Shown here one piece after another: positions 33,060 through 45,291 of a DNA stretch of 64,000 nt. How positions within the stretch are numbered: the first letter of the stretch is position 1; every line of letters begins with the position of its first letter. Source of the stretch: Tanypteryx hageni (taxonomy: Eukaryota > Arthropoda > Insecta > Odonata > Petaluridae); assembly GCA_028673005.1 (NCBI GenBank), contig CM054113.1:208931504-208995503 (forward strand), given 5' to 3'. The notes beneath the pieces were generated by a model. The model saw only the letters and a list, made by a program, of their open reading frames with translations. It ran no database searches and was not told the origin of the DNA. The position numbers and the translations under genes are program-made.

Positions 33060-34800
33060 ACACTACCCTCAATTGCTATTACTTTTGGAAGCTAACTTTC
33101 AGGTGATCATGAATAATAATAAAGAGACTCCATATAATTTCTAAATATGTATTCCTATTTAGCCATTTTTCATCACATTTCTACTTAACGTACAGGTTAC
33201 ATTCCTGAAAACATGTACTACATTAAGTGGACAACAAATCGGGGGCCTTGGCACAATTTTTTGCAGATCCCTCCCTCCACCCCACACTCAGTGTTGGGGG
33301 CCTCCGTGGGGCCAATGTTATCACGGGGCCCTGGCACAACTGCGCCCCGGTTAATCCAGCATTGTATTGTATCACTATATTAACAAAGTAACTACCATTA
33401 AATTTTAGCATGTAAACAAATTAATGCAGAGCATCCATAAATATGAGTAAATACTCATTTAAAAAATTTCTTGTATGAAATCATATTTAATGCTAGCTAT
33501 AGTTGTTAATATTCTATAGGGTAGAAGAAAAATTAATGGAGGAAGAAGGATTTTGTAAGGAATTTAGATGGAGATGGAGAAGGACATTTAGGAGTTGATT
33601 TTGATAGTAATTTGGGAGTTGTTTGAGGAGTTTCCATTTTTGTATATTCAATCAGTCATTATGATTAAACGTTTCATTCATGTTATTAAAATATAAAAGC
33701 ATAGGCAATAGCCAAGAAGTCAAGACCGTACATCGCACAGCAACATCATTCATGTGGCAGCATGCCAGACAACATAGTCTGACTGGGTATGATGTACGCA
33801 TCAGCAGACATTATGTAGGTACATACACATGGCATCATCAACAGCGAATGTATGTTATGCAGACAGTTAACTCATATAACCAGTAGTGCAGCCAAGGACG
33901 TGGCAACCAGGAATCTCCCTTCCCCCCAAGATCGGGGACAATCTTAACAAAAGCATAAAGTATGCGAGTGTCAGATGGAAGTAAGGTAGATCAAGGGTGT
34001 CCAAGTTAGAACCAGTACCTTTATGCATTAGCTTCTATCATTACATGAAGGTTCTTGCAGATAAATCAATAACAAAATAATAAAACGATACCCGGAATAA
34101 TTTTCTTTTCAGCATGGAAACCTTGACTTAAATCTGCTTATATAATGAGTAATTTCCTTTTCTAAATACAATTCTATTCAAGTACAATCTTTTCAAATAA
34201 ATTGCTCGTAAGCGTGCTTTTCATGATGTCAATGTGTAACCCATTTTAAATATTATAGAAAGAGCATGCTTGTACCAGATACAATCATAAGTCGTGAACT
34301 TTCAAATTTTGGAATCGCAGGGTTTTTTGGATCGGTATTTCACTGTTTGATATTTTTTCATATGGATCACAATTAACAAAAACTTAGATGATTGCATCAC
34401 TTTTTCATCATGCAAGGCGCATGAGGCTCACATATTATAAAAAAACCTCATAAAATGTGTTTCTCAAATAGTCATAAAAAGGTTGGAAAATCAGATGTGC
34501 ATTCCTACCACAAGGCTGCCTTCATCATTGATGATTCACCAATAACAGATTTGAATTGAGAATTATTATTTGAAGCCGAAATGAGCATCTGTTTCTTCTA
34601 ACCTTTTATGCCTACATGCAATACGTGTTTAATTTCACTTCAGCCTTAAGGTGGTACGATAATTCTCTGTTAAATGAATAATCGAGTTTTCCAGCTGTTG
34701 CATATATTCTATTTTATTATGTCAGATGATACCATCTAGTCCATTATATTTACAACTAACTGAAGTACCCGGCATTGCCCAGGAAAATCCAACATATTTC
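33060..34800. other. Unassigned non-coding sequence
   Basis: No supported gene. A block near 33240-33360 rich in GGGGGCC and GGGGCCCTGGCAC resembles fragments of hAT-type short elements but lacks a fixed partner end. Confidence 0.25.
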
Positions 34801-35017
34801 ATGTATGACAGGCATGTCAAACTCAAAGAGGTTACAGGGCTCCATTGAGGCCATACAGTATGTTGTTATATAATGCCCACATTAGGATTACAGTTGTTTA
34901 ATGAGGGCCGGAGTTGGCAAATTAATCAAGCCAACAATTAGCATTTGAGCCGCAGTAAGACAGAGTAAGCACCGCATGTGGCCCACAGCCCACCAGTTTG
35001 ACATACCTGATGTATGA
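34801..35017. mobile_element. hAT-type MITE (201 bp) with perfect 8-bp duplication
   Basis: The element is 34809-35009. Ends are CAGGCATGTCAAACT and, reverse-complemented, CAGGTATGTCAAACT. Both flanks are ATGTATGA (34801-34808 and 35010-35017), identical, so the boundaries are exact. The interior has TGGCCCACAG/GAGGCC-type blocks typical of short hAT derivatives. No coding capacity. Confidence 0.93.
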
Positions 35018-35120
35018 CAGACACTCTTACATGATCTGTGAAGGAAGGATTGGAAAATTTATTTGGAAACTACAACATTTTCCACAAAAAAGTCAGCATC
35101 AGTCATAATTACAACTTATG

Positions 35121-35448
35121 GTTTAAGACAGGGGTGCCTTTTTTAATTGCAGCCAACACAAACACAGATAAATTTGCAAAGTGACATGCAATTTATTAAA
35201 AACATACTATCAATATATAGACAATTTAAGTAGGTACTTAAGGCAGGTTGAATTTCTATTCTAAAGCCATCTTTTTCGCCTTTCGATAATTATCTTTCTC
35301 CCTATTGATTCGATGGTTAGGTAAGCCCATGGGTTAATGAAATTCAAAAGTGAAAATTCTTTGAAGTCTCCGCGAGTCACCTGAAATCAAGTCACAACCC
35401 ACCTGAAATCGATTTGCGGGCCACAGGTTACACACCACTGGTTTAAGA
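35121..35448. mobile_element. hAT-type MITE (312 bp) with perfect 8-bp duplication
   Basis: The element is 35129-35440, flanked by GTTTAAGA on both sides (35121-35128, 35441-35448). Left end CAGGGGTGCCTTTTTTAATTG; right end, reverse-complemented, CAGTGGTGTGTAACCTGTGG. The inverted repeat is short and imperfect beyond CAGnGGTG, but the identical octamers fix the ends. It lies 119 bp after the preceding MITE and is a different subfamily. Confidence 0.9.
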
Positions 35449-36690
35449 GATAGAAATTCAAGAAAGTACCAAACAAGCCACTATGTCTTTTTCTACATCG
35501 GTTGATGCAAATATATTTTGTTGATTGCAATGAAAAAATTTTTCCTCTCCCCGAGTCTTATATGATCTGTGAGATAGCAATTAAAGAATTTATTCAGAGA
35601 TAACAATTCGAGACTACTTCTCAAGCAAATCCCATAAATGAAGGAAAAATTACACCTGAACTCGAACTTAGGAGAAAAAGTAATGCATTGTTGTCCTTAA
35701 AATCAAAAGGAACAATAAAATAATACCAAATTTTGGCACATTTGGAGGCTGAAAAAGTGTATAAGGGAACTAAATAATGTTAAAATCACCAACGGATGTT
35801 TAGGGTACTTTATTCTTGAATATTTTGGAACAAAATTCAATTTACTCGTAAAGTAGCTATAAGGATTTTGATTAAAATCCATCCAATCGTACAGCCTGAT
35901 GTCACAAATAATACTAAGCCATCTGTCCGAAAAAAATACTATATATCGTCCAGTGGCATTATTTCTGTACAAGATGCTTAGCGCATGTGTCAGAGGGAAG
36001 AAGGAACCCTGGAATTCCCTAGTCTAAAATTCCATACTTCTCTGTTAACGCCACATGCTTATTAGTGAGAGATATTAGATGTGAGAGGTTGATGGTGTCA
36101 GTCGCCTTGGTTGTTGCTACGCATTATTAACATAATTGGCAGTCAATTGCCAAGCACACAGAGTTAATTTTGGGGCAAAGAGTGTAGTGAGACCAAACAT
36201 ATATGACAAAGTTTGTGCAATGTATACTGTGCCATTTATTTAACTTATTGGCGATACCTAAGGGAAGTACATTTTTAAATTGCATGTTCTTGAATTTTTT
36301 CAGCCATAAGACGAGCTTGATTGTTCCCTGTTGAATACCTTACAATACAATATTTTTTTAAAATCAATGGCGCAATATATGAATCATAAATCAGCTGTTT
36401 TAAAGCTTAGAAAATACCAAGATAATAAACTACTTATGCACATTATTTTCCAAAATTCAGGAACCAATGCCTATGGGTTTCAGAAAGAACTGTACAGAAA
36501 TATTTGCTTGCATAAAACTCACCTTACAAAGCCAACAAGTTATAAGGTCTCCAAATTTATTTTTCACAAATGTGTTAATGGATATGATTAAAATTGCTTT
36601 TAGAACGTTTAACAGTAAGTTGTGTGTCTGCCTGTGTGATGGCAGCATGATACCTGCCTCAGAAAGTTGTTCGTAGTGCTTCTAGTGGTA
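35449..36690. other. Unassigned non-coding sequence
   Basis: AT-rich, with overlapping open frames on both strands at 36330-36680 and none resembling a known protein. No gene supported. Confidence 0.25.
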
Positions 36691-36713
36691 GCTTGTGTGA
36701 CATACTGAAAATG

Positions 36714-36875
36714 GCATCATTTACCTGTCAAAAGCAGGGTATGATTTTCACATATTTGTATCTCACCAGGAAAACTCCAACTGATATTCACAGGGAAATG
36801 TTGGAAGTGTGTCCTGTAAGTCTTACGGATATGAAAAATGTATGCAGTTGGTTGCACAAGTTTTGTGAAGGATGA
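36714..36875 (+). pseudogene. Mariner-like transposase N-terminal fragment
   Basis: The open frame contains L-T-R-K-T-P-T-D-I-H-R-E-M-L-E-V-C, then V-S-L-T-D-M-K-N-V-C-S-W-L-H-K-F. This resembles the helix-turn-helix start of mariner/SETMAR-type transposases, including the 'I-H-x-x-M-L-x-V' helix and the 'W-x-x-K-F' end. It stops at 36873-36875 with no catalytic domain. The short length keeps confidence moderate. Confidence 0.45.
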
Positions 36876-37540
36876 GAGTCATGCAAGAATGAAGTATATA
36901 ATTTTATAAAGTATTGCTGTTAATTTAAAAGTTTGTTGATAATAATCAGTTGCAGTTGTATATGTACAGCATTCTTCTGTAACTTGAAAGTAAATTAATT
37001 ATATAGTGATTGTGTCATTTCAAGCGAACTTAAGAGTTATCTGTGAAGATATGCTGGTCATGTGAATTCTTGGAATTTAACTAGGTCATTCTTTAAAGGT
37101 TTTTAAGATATCTTTGTTTGATCCTCGGAGAAAAGGTTTCTGGAGCCATAGCTGTTTGCTACGTTTACCAAAGTTTTTGATGTCAGAAAAATATGATCGT
37201 ATTACTGATTGGTAATAATCAGTAATACGATCATATGTATCCAATATTACTTGGTGTTAGCGAAGAACAAGTTATAATATTTACTATTATTGCGAAAATT
37301 GCGCACACAGAGAAAAATAAAACCGGCGAGTCAACACTGTATTCATTAATGTTCACAATAAATTAAATTACTAATCGATTACAAAGCTCAAATCACCTTT
37401 AAATGAAGACTTCTTTCTACCTGCGAAGGGGTTAACCCACGGTCCTTAAACTTCGAACTCGCTGCCAAGTCAAAATGAACTAAAGAAGGTGACGCGCTCA
37501 CCGCCATGCCTGTTAATGTCTTTTGTTTTATTTAAATTTA
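36876..37540. other. Flank of the large hAT insertion, non-coding
   Basis: No gene supported. It contains a perfect hairpin (37191-37236) and ends with the left target duplication TTACAAAG at 37541-37548. Confidence 0.3.
37191..37236. repeat. Perfect 20-bp inverted repeat (hairpin)
   Basis: The arm ATATGATCGTATTACTGATT is followed by a 6-nt spacer GGTAAT and its exact reverse complement. No mismatches. Confidence 0.97.
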
Positions 37541-37566
37541 TTACAAAGTAGAGATGGGTAGTTCAT

Positions 37567-37735
37567 GAATGAATCGATCTAATTCAATCGTTCAGTGAGG
37601 TGAATCGAGTGAATCGATTCACCTCTGACCAAGTAAACGATTCACTGGTTCACCGATTCATGAATCGGTGAATCAACCGATTCACTGAATTGAAGAATCA
37701 ACCGATTCACTGAATCGGTAAACCAACTGAATCGG
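37567..37735. repeat. Left subterminal GAATCGGTTGATTCA array of the large hAT
   Basis: Motifs such as CACCGATTCATGAATCGGTG and CAACCGATTCACTGAATCGG recur with small changes, many of them self-complementary. Such arrays are typical transposase-binding subterminal repeats in hAT elements; the binding role is inference. Confidence 0.85.
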
Positions 37736-38097
37736 TGTTTCACACAAAAAGAGGAATCTTATCGCCCAAGTATGGTGCGCCATGTGGCGATGTTTAGTTC
37801 TAGAGAGTGTTATATTATTGTTAAATTTATTCAGCCGCTAACCTACCTTGTTTTAATGATCATGAATATTGTGAAAATCAGTAAGGCATAATTATTTCGA
37901 AAAATAGTATAAGTATATTGTAAATTCCTTGAAACAAAATTATTAAATTATGATGGTCTTATGAGATGTGAACACGCATTGAAAGAAATGGAATCAAATA
38001 AACTGTAGCTAAAGTATTACAATTTAGTATAGCAAGTTATAATTTGTATACATTTGGAAAATTAACTGAAAATATAAGAAACAAACTATAAATTATT

Positions 38098-38592
38098 CCT
38101 CCAGATAGGATTACCTTATTTTTAATTTTCGCGGACAAAACACAAAAACGACAAAACCCGGTCTTTTAAAATTTACCTTTTTAAGCACAAAAATTGTAGT
38201 GTGGTGTTATATCAGTGAAGGAAATATATTTAAATATTATTCAAGTAAAAATTCGAATGTAAATGATTTTATTATTCCAACATTTACGCATAAAAATATA
38301 ACGGAATAATACCTAAAATGTCATGCGTTATTATGATTATAAATTATAAACGACATAATTAGGAATAAAACGTTAAAATTACAAACTGCAATGTCGATCC
38401 AAATTGTGCAGATGAACTCTTGAATGTAACTACTAATTCTAAACATATTTCTCAAAAATTAACAAAAGTAACAAAAAAACGTGCAATAGAAGGAAATAAT
38501 GAAGTTCAGGACAAGTGTTAAAATCTCTCCCGCATTTCCCCGGGCAGGTCATGCCTGTGAAAAACTGGACATCTGGTAATCCTACCTCCAGA
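38098..38592. mobile_element. hAT-type MITE (479 bp) nested in the large hAT
   Basis: The element is 38106-38584. The left end TAGGATTACC is matched by the right end GGTAATCCTA. Flanking octamers are both CCTCCAGA (38098-38105, 38585-38592), identical. Interior blocks GACAAAACCCGG near the left and ACTGGACATCTGG near the right fit the common 'agggtgaccagatgtcc' hAT end class. No coding capacity. It must have arrived after, or been carried inside, the host element. Confidence 0.9.
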
Positions 38593-40019
38593 GGTTGAGA
38601 GAAAATCATCCCCAACTAAATAAACAAAGCAAGAGTTCTTCATTCTCAGAAGTCCATCTAAATATAATTTTCTTATAGATATTATTTATAAATTTGATAA
38701 GAATAAATAGTACGGCATTTTAATGTTGATTTTAGTACCAAAAGTCAGGTATATGAAATCACCACTTTTGGATATTTTCCTAGTGTATAATATAGATAAT
38801 TCCTAGTGTATATAGGTAATCAATACAGAGAAATTACTAATACCTACTTCTCCCATGACTATTAAAAATATTTTATATTGTAAATGCTAATAATAGCTAT
38901 ATACTCAATAATTGTCTCACTGATCATACAGCCCAAATTTCAGAATTCCCTTTTCCTGCCACGCTTGAAATTCATCATAATAAATGTTTTAAAAAAATGC
39001 TTTTTTTATACTTCTCATACAAATTTCATTTCTCTTCTCCAATGTAAGAGCTAGGATATAATTTTCAATTCTGCATCATTTGAATTTTTCATACCTTGAT
39101 CATAGCTTTCGTATAAAAATATATTATGCAGAAAGACAAAATAACGACTTATTGGATAACTCCTGAAATTGTTTCTCTGTTTCATCAGTTAAAACAATTT
39201 CTCAATATAGCACAACTTTATTAATCTGACATTGAAAAAAGCACTACTGTAAACTGAGGTTCCTTTGGCCCACTTTTCCATACCTTAACGTGAAAACACT
39301 GCTGTAGTTTTGGTATTTCATTATTAATTTTCACCTATTTTATTTAGAATTTCTAACGAACCATTTAAGCCCAACAAATCCTCCCAGATCTCTTATGGTA
39401 CTTTGAGTTTGATTTTTAATTTTTATAAATTTTGGGCAAAAGTTATCTTGAATTGGGGTAACTTTGCCTCAGGTATCAACTTCCATATAAATCCTTGCTA
39501 ATAATTATCATAGGCCAAAGTAACCCTTAAATAAGTGCTCCATTGTATAAATAATGCAAAAATATGGAAAAGTTTTAGTTTTTGCTTATTTATTGTCCAA
39601 ATTAGGCAGAAAATTGTTCAACACAAAAACAAATTTATTTAATTACATTAGCATTGTTTGAAAATAAGAATAGAAAATATAAATTGCTATGGTTATTTTG
39701 GCATGAATAATGCTGAATTAAAAATTGCATTTACAAATTAATATTAAACAAAGGCAGACCAGAATAGCCATAGTCAGTAATAAACAAATGAAAAAGATTG
39801 GTTGATTGATCCAACTGTATGACAAAATAATCCCGCTATTAACCATTTTTGGAGAAATAATTTTTTGTTTTACATTAGACCATTTGTTAATCAAAATATC
39901 TTTTCTTGCTGGCCATTTACAACACTTTTTTATCTTCATCATACAGTCAGTAGTGGGACCTTCGTCTTTCTTGGTTGGCAATTTTACCACAAGACCAGGA
40001 TATTCTTGCTGGTCCTACT
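38593..40019. other. AT-rich interior of the large hAT
   Basis: No gene or repeat recognised. Open frames at 39718-40068 overlap on both strands and look random. Confidence 0.25.
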
Positions 40020-41700
40020 TATAATAATAATAATAGTTTATTGGTCCAGAGATCAGAATATGATATAGGACAAGTCAGTAAAAGGCACAAAAGAAAATTG
40101 GTAAACAAATTGTACATACAAATAAAGGTAAAATAGAGTTACAAGCACATGTAAAATAATAGAATTCAAAGTGAGATAAAGATGAATATCAAGCATCACT
40201 AAGGAACTCATTAATATTATAGAAATGTTTACTGAGCAGAAAGGCTTTAAGTTTGTTTTTAAAATTTGGCAAACTCATGGACATTTTCATCTCTTGCAGG
40301 AGTTTGTTATAAAAAGAAAATTCCATTGTTCTTGGACTAAGTGAGGATGTTTTTGTACAAATATAGGGAATGTGATGATCATTAAGACCACGTGTGCAAT
40401 AGCTGTGTATGTTGAAGTTTTTCTCAAAGTCATGTATGTTCCTTCTCGTATAAAGTAAGGTAGTGTGTATATATACACATGACAGAGGCAGTATATTCAA
40501 TTTTCTAAAGATGGGACGATATGATTCATTAGCAAAGAGATGCATTGCTTACTTTTGAGTTTAAAAAATATTATTAGCAAGTGGGGAAGAACCTCAGAAA
40601 AGAATACTGTAAACAATATGGGAGTAGAAATCTCCATAATATAAGTCTGGAATCGAAGATGTAGTGCCATGGTTTGCCGAAGTTAAAGTAGAAAACAGAG
40701 ATGTTCGAATGGAAGTCGACACAGGTTCTGCCATTTCAGAAGCAATGTACGAGGAAGTATTTAGTAATATTCCCCTGAGAACTACGAATGTGAGGTTGCG
40801 ATCCTATGCAAATACGATTATTCATCCAAAAGGCGTCGCAAGGGTAAGGGTTTTGTTTGCAGGGAAAAGTGCAATGTTACCCTTATTTGTAGTAAGTAAT
40901 GGAGGACCACCACTTCTTGGGAGAGATTGGCTAAAAACGGAGCTGGAGATTAACGTGCGTGTTTGAGTAAATACATCACAATAAGGACGCAAGTACATCA
41001 GTGGAGACTGTGAATTGAATACACCCTATAAGGAAGCAAGTAGAACTCAACTTACTGGATAGGTTGTATGTGAGTATCCCATCTTAAATGTATCAAGGTA
41101 GATACAGAGAAATTCTGGGTAGGTAACTTGTCAGATTGATTTACAATTCACATAAGCTAATAGGTCTTTACATGGTTTGTTTTTGTTTGCAAAGTGGACC
41201 ACCTGAGAGATTTATTGATATTTAAAGTAAAAAAAATTGTTCTGATATCAATTTAAAAAAGTCCATGCTATCGTTGTTGTTACATAATAAGTCACAGTTG
41301 AAATCACCTGAAATAATTAGGCATGGATAGTGGTTAAAATTATGCATAAGATCTAGAAGACTACCAAATTTTTCAATGAGGAGCTGAAAATTACCAACAG
41401 GTGAGCGATAAATGATAACTGAGATATCATTAATTACTACACTTGCAAGAGCACACTCGAATTCATGATCCTCAGTCAAGTGTTTAAAATGAATTTTAGA
41501 GTATCTAACACTAGATTATCTTCAACTAGAATCAAAACTCCACCATTTTAAAATTTAGCAAAACAATATATGTCTGCAACACTGTAACCTGGAAGATTCA
41601 AGGCAATGCACTCATCAGTAGTGAGCCAATGCTCACAAATACAAAAAATATCAGGAGACAGTAAAAATTTCAAGTTCCAATAACTTATTTCTGATACACT
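40020..41700 (-). pseudogene. Non-LTR retrotransposon (CR1/L2/Jockey-like), deleted copy
   Basis: On the minus strand, 41700-41222 encodes an endonuclease N-terminal region: C-E-H-W-L-T-T-D-E-C, L-P-G-Y-S-V-A, G-G-V-L-I-L, then V-I-I-Y-R-S-P and S-G-D-F-N-C-D-L-L. The region 40545-40189 encodes the end of a reverse transcriptase (L-N-I-L-P-L-S-C-V-Y, then H-S-Y-C-T-R-G). The 3' tail at 40070-40021 ends in (ATT)n as read on the minus strand. The polymerase core expected between 40550 and 41220 is gone, and a plus-strand protease fragment occupies that place. Confidence 0.8.
40664..40966 (+). pseudogene. Ty3-type retroelement protease fragment
   Basis: This 100-codon open frame shows the aspartic protease active site (M-E-V-D-T-G-S-A-I-S) near residue 18. 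It ends with the conserved P-P-L-L-G-R-D-W-L segment and a TGA. These mark the start and end of a retropepsin domain, so the domain is about complete. There is no gag zinc knuckle before it and no reverse transcriptase after it. It lies on the strand opposite the retrotransposon around it. A captured retroelement scrap is likeliest; a domesticated protease is possible but lacks any supporting context. Confidence 0.75.
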
Positions 41701-42129
41701 GAACATTGCAATGAAGTACAGATGGTGCTTATTTTTTTAGCAAATTTGAATAAATGGAAGCACTGTTATTTGAGATTTACATGGACATTGTCCTTGCATC
41801 ACCTAGTCATTTAATTTTCAGTTTTTTGGTCCCAGTTTGGCCATGGGAACACATCACTGAGTTACTCTTGGTTGGTTTTCGGAGAGTAGAAGGCTGCTCT
41901 AGCTCTATGTGAGTCAGCTGCATGTTGATGGGCTGCAATTTGCACTTAAGCAACTATTGTGACTCGATTCTTGAGTTGCAGTCACTAATAAGAGAGGGAC
42001 TCTGCTTCAGAAAGAAATACTTTCTCACAAGCCCATGGGCCAATTTTCACTTTTGTTAAGCTCACTTATTAGAGAAATGTCGCAGACTATAATAATGGCA
42101 GTTAGATACACCAAGAAAACATGATAAAA

Positions 42130-42610
42130 AATTGAATTACAATATGAAAAAGTAGGTAATAACATTCACAATATAAAAAATAAAACACCATAAAGATATA
42201 ATCCTTCCTGAATCATAGTGCTGTAAAAAGTGTAATAAAAATTTAGTCCTTTCTGAAACATAGTACCTTACCGTAGAGTGAAATAATATCAGTGTGGAAA
42301 CATAAAGATAAAATTTGAATAAATAATTAGGCAATTACATTCACAATAAAAACATAGATGTGGAATAAAAATTAAATCATTTCTGGACATAGTTCCTAAC
42401 ATAGACAATCAGAAAAAATAAGTTGGTTTCACTCCATAGTAATTACCTAATATATTTGTACAATGAAATAATATCAGTGCAGAAACATCAATATATAATG
42501 CAAATACAACTTTAGATAATTACATTCAGAATATAACAAAATAAACATAAAAACTATCTGGAGCAATGTGCCCTACAAAGGCAACCAGTATTAATTAATT
42601 GGTTTCAATA
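42130..42610. repeat. Degenerate tandem repeat, about 190-bp units
   Basis: Three units share, in order, GAAATAATATCAGTG, an AGAAACATnAAnATA block, an AATTACATTCACAATATAA-like block and a CTTTCTGnAACATAGT-like block. Starts are near 42140, 42275 and 42465, with unequal unit lengths. Non-coding, lying downstream of the hAT transposase. Confidence 0.55.
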
Positions 42611-42868
42611 CAATACAATTACAGTGCAAAATACTACAAGTGAAAAAATATACAGATACATGGTGAATATAATGTTAACAGGAATTCAAAACAAAAAAGT
42701 TAAATGTTTTAAAAACACCCATTTCTGAAGCAGAATATTATAATAATTTTCAATCAAGAGTAAAACTTACAAAAGACACATTTTTCATTTGCAATTACTG
42801 AAACCTTAATATAAAATACTTACATTCTAGAAAAATACAAAGTTAGCTGAATAACACAAAAATATTAA

Positions 42869-44740
42869 TTATAAGTTATGATTTAAAAATAGGACTTGGG
42901 AGACTTTTTTAGGTGTTAATCTGCTTCGTCTTTCTGAAACAATTTGTCCTCCCTTTGAAAAAATTCGTTCGCATGGAATAGAAGTTGCTACTAGACATAG
43001 CCTTCTTAGCATTATTTCAAAAAGCCTAGGATAGAGGAGTCTCCTTGCTTTCCACCATGACAGAGGGTCAGCAGTACGTGTAATGTATGGCTCCTTAATG
43101 TACTTGTCAAGCTCTACCACTGCAGCAGTTGTTGGATTGATACTTTCTGTGGTAGAAATTTTGGAATCAAACTCTCCCCAAATTAAAGATGATGTTTGAG
43201 GTTGAGGAGTTTGATCAGCAATCCTTACTGGCTCTACTTCCATTCTTACCCCTGCAACTTTCCTTATGAGGGAATCATAAGCATTCTTATAAGCAGATTC
43301 CTGGCTGAAAGCCTGTTTTTTGAACCGAGGGTCCAAAATTGTGCTTTCAGCAATCAGACTGTTCTGCTCTATGTCCTTAAATCGCTTGTCAATTTCCTCG
43401 AGCATTATTTGCACCATGTTTTTAATTGGCAGTGGAAGATTGGTAGCATTAAACTTGCTGATGTACTTTCTAATTGCGTTTATCATTGGTATTACTTTGG
43501 ACAAGGAGACCTCTTTTTCCTGGCTTAATTCCAATGTGACTTCATAAAATATTTCTAAAATCTCCACTGCTCTTTCTATTATATTCCAATCCTCCATACT
43601 TATGTCAAGCAATTCTGCCTGCACATGGCCAACAGTTGACAGAAGGGGTTCCTTTAATTCAGAAAATCTTTTCAACATTTCATAGGTGGAGTTCCACCTT
43701 GTGGAAATGTCTTGCTTTAATTTCCTTTCTGGCAAGCCCATTTGTATTTGTGAGGAAAGTAGCCTTTTCGCTGCTGAAGGACTTCTTTTAAAAAACTCAA
43801 CAACTGATTTCACTTTTGTTTGTACTATTTTAATTTCCTTTATAGAATGTTGCACAACCAAATTAATTGTGTGCGCAAAGCAGGGAATATGCCGCCAGTT
43901 ACATAATCTTACAGCAGCAATGACATTTGCAGCATTGTCTGTTTCAGCAGCAGCTATTTTATTTTTGATGCCCCACTCATTCTCAACCCTTTTCAGCTGT
44001 GCTGACATATTTTCAGAAGTGTGCCTGTCACTGTATTCAAAACATTCTAATAGCAAACCATTTAATAAGCAATCATGGTCAACAAAATGAGCTGTGACAG
44101 CAATGTAACTTTCATTAGCTATTGAAGTCCATGCGTCTGTTGTTAGACACATGACACTTGCATGGGAAATTAATGTTTTTATTTCTCCCCTGATCTTCTC
44201 ATGCATCTGATGTACTAAACTTGATGAAACTGTTTTCCGAGTGGGCAAACTATATCCCGGATTAAGCATTGTAATAAATTTTTTAAACTCTACATCTTCT
44301 ACTAAGCTAAAAGGGTGAAACTCCTTCACCATCATTCGCACAAGTTGTTAATCAAATTCTTTTGATTTTGATAGAGGAACAGGTTTTGTTAAATAAGAGG
44401 TAATTCTGGGACTAGGTCTTTTTGCAGGTGGTCCACAGAGATTGCTTCCACTTGTGCTTGGAGTTACATCAGTTTCTCCTCTGGTGGTGGACCCATGGCC
44501 TGCTTCAGGTGAGGGAGCCCGAGAAAATTCTGGTGGTGTTTCTCTAATTGGCAGATTCAGAGGAATTCTCCTAGATCTAGGATCTTCAACACCAGGGTGT
44601 TTGAATTTGATATGCCGTAGTAGGTTTGCTGTACCTCCCTTTATTGACAACACCACTGAAAAAAATCCACATTTTGCATGTTGGTTGTCCACCTCAGTAA
44701 AAAAATTCCATGCAACCCCCATTTTTCTGGATGAAGCCAT
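42869..44740 (-). pseudogene. hAT-Ac type (ZBED-like) transposase with one in-frame stop
   Basis: From an ATG at 44740 (MASSRK...) the frame runs 623 residues to a stop at 42871-42869, interrupted only by a TAA at 44350-44348 in the same frame. That TAA lies where a CAA (Gln) would keep the frame open, which is a single transition. The N-terminus resembles a BED zinc finger (W-N-F-F, H-A-K-C, then K-G-G-T-A-N-L-L-R-H-I-K-F-K-H-P), but the second cysteine of the C-x2-C pair is Phe. The RNase H-like core shows L-T-T-D-A-W-T-S and A-E-T-D-N-A-A-N-V, and the C-terminal dimerisation region shows P-C-E-R-I-F-S-K-G-G. The length fits the family. The role is cut-and-paste transposition with 8-bp duplications, matching the element around it. 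With the stop and the altered finger it is probably inactive now. Confidence 0.9.
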
Positions 44741-44799
44741 TAAAAAATAAATTGACCAATAAGGGTGTTTATTCCCTAATTCCCAAATAAACAATAATG

Positions 44800-45283
44800 T
44801 AGCAAACTAAAGCGTATAATCCTAATAACTAACTATAAAACAAACTAAATATAAAATATCTGATACAACAATTACAATAAAAGAACAATATAAATGATAG
44901 TATTAAGTATATAGCCAAAACGAACTCAATGCTGTACAAATTAAAAACTGAAACCCGCAGCTAATATCTTGAAAAATGCAGTAATGTCGTTTTTTAAGAA
45001 CTGGAGGGAGAAACAGAAAGAGTGTGACATACACGTTTCCACAATAACGTCTTGAGTTGTAGTGCGTGCGTAAAGATCATAAACCTATTTAACATTAACG
45101 TCTTTACACTTGCGGGCCTTCAATACATCTGTTGTAGTTACCGTACCTGATGAAAAGAACAAAGGGTCAAACTTTTGAACAATTGATTTTTTAAATTTTA
45201 AACCACTATAAAATTATAATAATATATTTAATTTCTATAACTGAAACACATTTTGATAGCCTCTATTACGATTTGTATTACGC
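44800..45283. other. AT-rich interior upstream of the transposase
   Basis: Likely the 5' non-coding part of the hAT transposase gene. No core promoter motif is identified with confidence. Confidence 0.3.
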
Positions 45284-45291
45284 GTTACAAT

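Noticed and set aside
43196..44090. Three open frames on the plus strand
   Set aside because: They are shadows of the hAT transposase encoded on the minus strand.
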